Assembly (NCBI GenBank): GCA_001799975.1
Contig: MGUQ01000124.1
Span: forward strand, 20,804 to 40,491
Origin: Elusimicrobia bacterium RIFCSPLOWO2_01_FULL_54_10
Lineage (GTDB): Bacteria > Elusimicrobiota > Elusimicrobia > 2-02-FULL-39-32
DNA length: 19,688 nucleotides
Direction: 5' to 3'
Of the stretch, positions 16,146 to 19,688 are shown piece after piece. The notes under the pieces were generated by a model. That model saw only the letters and a program-made list of their open reading frames with translations. It had not been told where the DNA came from and did no database searches. The translations under genes and the position numbers were made by a program. The stretch's first letter is position 1. The number at the start of each line of letters is the position of its first letter.

Positions 16146-19100
16146 TTATTGCTGCCCGCCGGTTGTTTTGGGCGGTTTGGTTTTCGAGCCTGCGCCCAGG
16201 TGATTGTCCCTGAGATATTTTGCGCGTTGGCGGAAGGACGCGGCCACCTGCGGATTGGAAGAAAATCTCCCGCCTTCCTCATATACGGCCACGGCTTCGG
16301 CCCAGGACTGGCGTTTCTCGAAAATGTCTCCCATCTGCCTGAGCGCCTCCAGTTTCCAGGGCGAACCGGCCGATGTTTTTGCCGAAAGCTGCTTTAAAAT
16401 CTTTAAGGCTTCGTCCGCATCGTTATTGGCATTGTAGCATTCCGCGATGATGGCCAGGGATTCGAGTTTCCGTTCGTCGCCCGCGGCCAGTTTGGGCTCC
16501 AAATCTTTCAGCACCAGGATGGCTTCGCCGTATTGTTTCAGGTCGCGTTTGATTTTGCCCACTTCAAACAGAGCTTCTTTGGCGAACGGATCGCTCGGGT
16601 AGGTCAGCGCCAGCTTGGAATAGGTATCAGCCGCGTCGGACAGGCGGAGAAGCTTCTTTTGGGCCAGCGCCATGTTGTTCAAGGCCGCGCTCGCAAATTC
16701 ACTGTCCGGAAACTGCTGCACCAGAGTGCGGTAGGACTCAATGGCCGTGTCCTGATTCTGCAGATTGAACTGGGAGGTGCCCAGGTGGAACATGGCCGCC
16801 GGCACAAACTCGGAAGCGGGGAAATTGCTGATGAACCTCTGGAACGCGGAAGCCGCGTCGGAGAACTTTTTCAGGCTGTAATAGGATTCTGCGGCGTAGA
16901 ACTGGGCTTCGCCCAGATGCGTGCTGTCGGAGTATTCCGTGGCCAGTTTCTCAAATTCAACCACGGCGCTGGCGTAATTTTTGGCGTTGAAAAAGCGCCG
17001 GGCAATGCGGAACTGGCATTCGGACGCGGTGGCAGAGCGGGGGAAGGCGTCAATGAGATCGCGCATGAGCTTGATGCCGCGCTCAACGGCCGCGGCCCCG
17101 GCGCGGTCCAGCGACGCTTCCACCAGGTCCAGCGTGGCTGAGGCCTTGGGGTCGTTGGGATATTTCCTTAAAAAGGCGTCCAGCTCGGTGAGCGCGCTTT
17201 TGTCGTCGCCCGCGTTGTAGTAAGACTGGCCGATGCGCAAATAGGCTTCCGCAATGCCCTTGTTGTTGGGATAGCGCGCCAGGACGCGGCGGTAGGTTTC
17301 CACGGCCTTGTCATATTTCTGCGCGCGAAAATAGGTGTCTGCAATCTGGAAAATGGCTTCCTCGGTGCGTTCGTGATTCGGATATTTGACCGCCAAGCCT
17401 TCCCAGGTGTCGATGGCCTGCGTGTAGTATTCCTGGCGGTAATAGCAAAGGCCCGTGCGGTAAATGGCTTCCGGAACTGACGGGGAATCGGGTGACTGAC
17501 GGATGAACTTTTCGTAGGCTTCCAGCGCTTCCATATATTTCTTCTGATTGAAAAGCGCATTGGCCAGCTCATAGTCGCTGGAGGTCATGGCCGGGGCGTT
17601 CACGCCTTCGGGCAGGCGCACTTCGGAAATCTGCTGGCGCTGTTTTTGCGCTTCGTCAAAATTTCCCATCTGGAAATGGCACCAGGACAGACCGTCGCGC
17701 GCCTGAACGGCCACGGTCTGGTTCGGATAAAGCGTCACAATGCTTTCAAAAACGCTGATGGCCTCGCGGTAAAGTTTCTGGCGGTAATAGGAATCGGCCA
17801 AATAAAGCTGGCTGTATGCGCGCCATTTTGATTCGGATGGCGGAAGGGATTTCAGGATATAAGTGTAGCCCGAAGTCAGCTGGCCGTAGCTGCCCTGGCT
17901 GTAGCGGACGCGGTTCAGGAGCGCCATGGCCGCTTCTCCCAGCTCTGTTTTTGGGGATTTGTCGAACGCCTGCTGATAATCATTGGCGGCCTGCTCATAT
18001 TTGCCGATGACGGAATAGCAGTTGCCCATCAGGTAATACGCGTGCGGCACCCAGGCATGGAAGGGATGCCAGTCGATGAATTTTTGGAACAGGTCCGCCG
18101 CGCTGGCATAGTTTTTTTGTTGATAGGTGACCCAGGCAAGCCTGAACTTGGCGTTCGCAGTGATGGGCGCGTTGGGGAGGAGCGACATCACCTGCCCGTA
18201 GGCAAAACTGGCTTCCTTCAGCAGGCCGGAAAAACGGTAGGTTTCCGCCACCATGTAGCGCGCCAGGGACGCGTATTCTCCGGACGGATAGGAATTGAGG
18301 AACAGGTTGAAGCTTTCCCGCGCGGCGGAATAGTCCTGCTTCAAAAAATGGCTGGCTGCGATGCGGTAGAGCGCGGCTTCCTTAAAAGCGCTCTGGGGAT
18401 AGTTCTTGAGGAACTTCCGGAATTCCTGGATCGCTCCGGTGTAATTCTGCGATTGCAGGAACGCGTCACCCATGAGGAACGCGGACTGCTCTGCAAAGCG
18501 GCTGTCTTTGAAATCATCCGTGATCTTTTTAAATTTGGCAGTGGCGGACACGAATTTTTTGAGTTTGACAAGGGATTGGGAGCAGTAAAAAATGGCTTCA
18601 TCGGTGTTCAAGGGGCTCAAGTATTTGACCGCTTCCTCAAAATTGCCCTCCTGATAGCGGATGATGCCCAGGATGAACCGCACTTGGGGATTATCCTGAT
18701 AGGACGGATAGGTGGTGGTGAGTTTTTTAAGTTCCAGTTCGGCGCTGCCAAAATCCCCGCCCGGGATGTAGCACTGGGCCGCGCCCAGAATGCTTTCTCC
18801 GGTCAGGTAGCTTTGCGGATACTCTTTCTGGATCTTTTTAAAGTGCTCCAGGGCGGAAGGGTAATCTCCGATGTTGTAAAAGCATTCCGCGATCCTCAGG
18901 AGGGCCGTGTCATTTAAGCCCGCTTTCTTGTGATCGTCCAAAACTTTTCTGAACTGGTCGATGGCTTCCGAGAAGGTGGCAACGTCGATTTGCCGGGATT
19001 CCTGCGGCGCGCCGGAATCGCCCGAAATGGTGTTGCCCAGGTTTTTCAGGCCCTCGAGGCTTTTGCGCAGGCCCTTGCCCATCATTTTCAGGCCGCCCTT

Positions 19101-19451
19101 GTGGTCTTTCCTCCAGGCCATTTCATCGGGAGCGTTGCCGCTCTTGAGCTCTGTGATGGCCTGATGAAAAATGGCTTCTCCCAGCATGAATTGGGCGTCT
19201 CCGGTCAGAGTGCTTTCGGGGTAGTTGTACAGAAAAGTCTGGAAGGCCTTCCAGGCGGCCAGTTTCTTGTCTTTTTCCTGAAACAGCTTGGCTCCGAGCC
19301 TGAACTGTTCCGTTTCCGGCAGCACCAGGTTGCGGGACGTGAGCTCCAGTTCTTCGTAGGATTCTGAAATGGCCGGGAAGGCGGGCATGGCTGCGGCAAC
19401 AAAAAGCAGAGCCCCTCGCATAAGTTTAGTGGATTTGAGACGGAATTTCAT
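16146..19451 (-). CDS. Large periplasmic tetratricopeptide-repeat protein
   Basis: The 1101-residue product begins with a signal peptide (LMRGALLFVAAAMPAFPA, cleavage near residue 28). Almost the whole remainder is tandem TPR-like helical pairs of about 33-38 residues. Repeating landmarks are A...lg..yy..g.y..A...f......YP.s, for example YNIGDYPSALEHFKKIQKEY, YRQKLYREAISVFESIVTLY and YRAQKYDKAVETYRR-type units. Such arrays are protein-interaction scaffolds and resemble the TPR family of CpoB/YbgF and BamD. The C-terminus is a short Lys/Gly/Thr-rich tail. As first gene of an ExbB/ExbD/TonB operon it probably organises or docks the periplasmic part of that machine. The ATG lies 9 bases after a near-consensus -10 box and has no ribosome-binding site. 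Confidence 0.9.
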   Translation of the reverse strand: MKFRLKSTKLMRGALLFVAAAMPAFPAISESYEELELTSRNLVLPETEQFRLGAKLFQEKDKKLAAWKAFQTFLYNYPESTLTGDAQFMLGEAIFHQAITELKSGNAPDEMAWRKDHKGGLKMMGKGLRKSLEGLKNLGNTISGDSGAPQESRQIDVATFSEAIDQFRKVLDDHKKAGLNDTALLRIAECFYNIGDYPSALEHFKKIQKEYPQSYLTGESILGAAQCYIPGGDFGSAELELKKLTTTYPSYQDNPQVRFILGIIRYQEGNFEEAVKYLSPLNTDEAIFYCSQSLVKLKKFVSATAKFKKITDDFKDSRFAEQSAFLMGDAFLQSQNYTGAIQEFRKFLKNYPQSAFKEAALYRIAASHFLKQDYSAARESFNLFLNSYPSGEYASLARYMVAETYRFSGLLKEASFAYGQVMSLLPNAPITANAKFRLAWVTYQQKNYASAADLFQKFIDWHPFHAWVPHAYYLMGNCYSVIGKYEQAANDYQQAFDKSPKTELGEAAMALLNRVRYSQGSYGQLTSGYTYILKSLPPSESKWRAYSQLYLADSYYRQKLYREAISVFESIVTLYPNQTVAVQARDGLSWCHFQMGNFDEAQKQRQQISEVRLPEGVNAPAMTSSDYELANALFNQKKYMEALEAYEKFIRQSPDSPSVPEAIYRTGLCYYRQEYYTQAIDTWEGLAVKYPNHERTEEAIFQIADTYFRAQKYDKAVETYRRVLARYPNNKGIAEAYLRIGQSYYNAGDDKSALTELDAFLRKYPNDPKASATLDLVEASLDRAGAAAVERGIKLMRDLIDAFPRSATASECQFRIARRFFNAKNYASAVVEFEKLATEYSDSTHLGEAQFYAAESYYSLKKFSDAASAFQRFISNFPASEFVPAAMFHLGTSQFNLQNQDTAIESYRTLVQQFPDSEFASAALNNMALAQKKLLRLSDAADTYSKLALTYPSDPFAKEALFEVGKIKRDLKQYGEAILVLKDLEPKLAAGDERKLESLAIIAECYNANNDADEALKILKQLSAKTSAGSPWKLEALRQMGDIFEKRQSWAEAVAVYEEGGRFSSNPQVAASFRQRAKYLRDNHLGAGSKTKPPKTTGGQQ

Positions 19452-19460
19452 CGCAACCGA

Positions 19461-19489
19461 ATTCTAACAGAAGTTAATATTTTTGTCAA
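19461..19489 (-). promoter_or_regulatory. Near-consensus sigma70 promoter of the TPR/ExbB/ExbD/TonB operon
   Basis: On the minus strand a perfect -35 TTGACA (19484-19489) and a -10 TAGAAT (19461-19466, five of six) are separated by 17 bases (19467-19483). The ATG of the TPR gene begins 9 bases after the -10 box, so the transcript would carry only about 2-3 untranslated bases. The spacer is AT-rich. This is the strongest promoter seen in the window. Confidence 0.82.
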
Positions 19490-19504
19490 TTTGCTAAAAA
19501 ATGT

Positions 19505-19688
19505 TTACTTTTTGGCCATTTTGAAAGCTTTTCCGGTTGAACGGGCGAGAAGAGTTCCGGAAGGCCCTCCCTTATAAAGGAAAGCGCGCATCTCCACAAT
19601 TTTGCGGTTTTCAGAAACAATTTCGCCGGCGGCAAAAATTTTGTCTTTCGTGAGCGCTGGTTTTAAGTATCGCACCGTCATCTCCGCT
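19505..19688 (-). CDS. Hotdog-fold thioesterase (PaaI-like), C-terminal part (partial)
   Basis: The right edge holds the last 60 codons of a minus-strand gene ending with TAA at 19505-19507. The visible translation starts AEMTVRYLKPALTKDKIFAA and continues GEIVSENRKIVEMRAFLYK, ending GTLLARSTGKAFKMAKK. The pattern (T/A)..MTVRYLKPA...D.i.a.g.iv...R.i..... ..y...G.L.A.stG.f matches the second half of PaaI/acyl-CoA thioesterase hotdog proteins, which hydrolyse acyl-CoA thioesters. The first half with the catalytic residue is outside the window, so substrate and length are unknown. It lies 53 bases upstream of the TPR gene on the same strand, but that gap holds the TPR promoter, so it is probably a separate transcription unit. 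Confidence 0.72.
   Translation of the reverse strand, partial: AEMTVRYLKPALTKDKIFAAGEIVSENRKIVEMRAFLYKGGPSGTLLARSTGKAFKMAKK

Noticed and set aside
18042..18917. 291-codon open frame on the plus strand opposite the TPR gene
   Set aside because: Mirror of the repetitive TPR coding sequence, no ribosome-binding site or family motif.

Overview
The window is a chromosomal replication-origin neighbourhood from a Gram-negative (diderm) bacterium of moderately high G+C content. The diderm reading rests on an ExbB/ExbD/TonB energy-transduction set, a YidC with a large periplasmic domain, and several proteins with Sec signal peptides. The lineage cannot be fixed from the sequence. The gene mix (dnaA-dnaN-dciA-gyrB without recF or gyrA, a long tetratricopeptide protein beside ExbB/ExbD, frequent TTG starts) would fit a little-cultured phylum such as Elusimicrobiota or Omnitrophota, but that is a guess.

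Layout. (1) About 1-9193, all on the minus strand, reads outward from the origin as dnaA, dnaN, a DUF721/DciA gene, gyrB, a chlorite-dismutase-family heme protein, two Nudix hydrolases, a short GAF-domain protein, tmk, a DNA polymerase III delta' gene and the first codons of metG. Spacings are tight (several 4-base ATGA or TTGA overlaps), so much of this looks like one replication and nucleotide-supply operon. (2) 9194-9462 is the dnaA/rpmH divergent intergenic region. It carries four clustered DnaA boxes, three tandem AT-rich 10-mers and inverted repeats, and is the best oriC candidate. (3) 9463-11707, plus strand, is the classic rpmH-rnpA-yidD-yidC set with overlapping ends. (4) 11710-19451, minus strand again, is an envelope operon: long periplasmic TPR protein, ExbB, ExbD, a secreted protein of unknown function, a second ExbD, TonB, and a secreted protein with a FlgD-like Ig segment and a degenerate OmpA-like C-terminus. 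It is driven by a near-consensus sigma70 promoter. (5) 19505-19688 is the 3' end of a hotdog-fold thioesterase gene.

How it fits together. Regions 1 and 3 hold replication initiation (DnaA, DciA, clamp, gyrase, clamp-loader subunit), dTTP supply and nucleotide clean-up, plus ribosome/RNase P and membrane-insertion genes; both arms are transcribed away from the origin. Region 4 resembles a rearranged Tol-Pal/TonB machine: a proton-driven ExbB/ExbD motor, a TonB-type periplasm-spanning arm, a peptidoglycan-binding-like protein and a periplasmic TPR scaffold. It also holds one unrecognised secreted protein sandwiched between two ExbD genes. The most unusual regulatory feature is that the promoters of rpmH and of the TPR gene both place the -10 box exactly 9 bases before the ATG with no ribosome-binding site, suggesting leaderless or nearly leaderless mRNAs.
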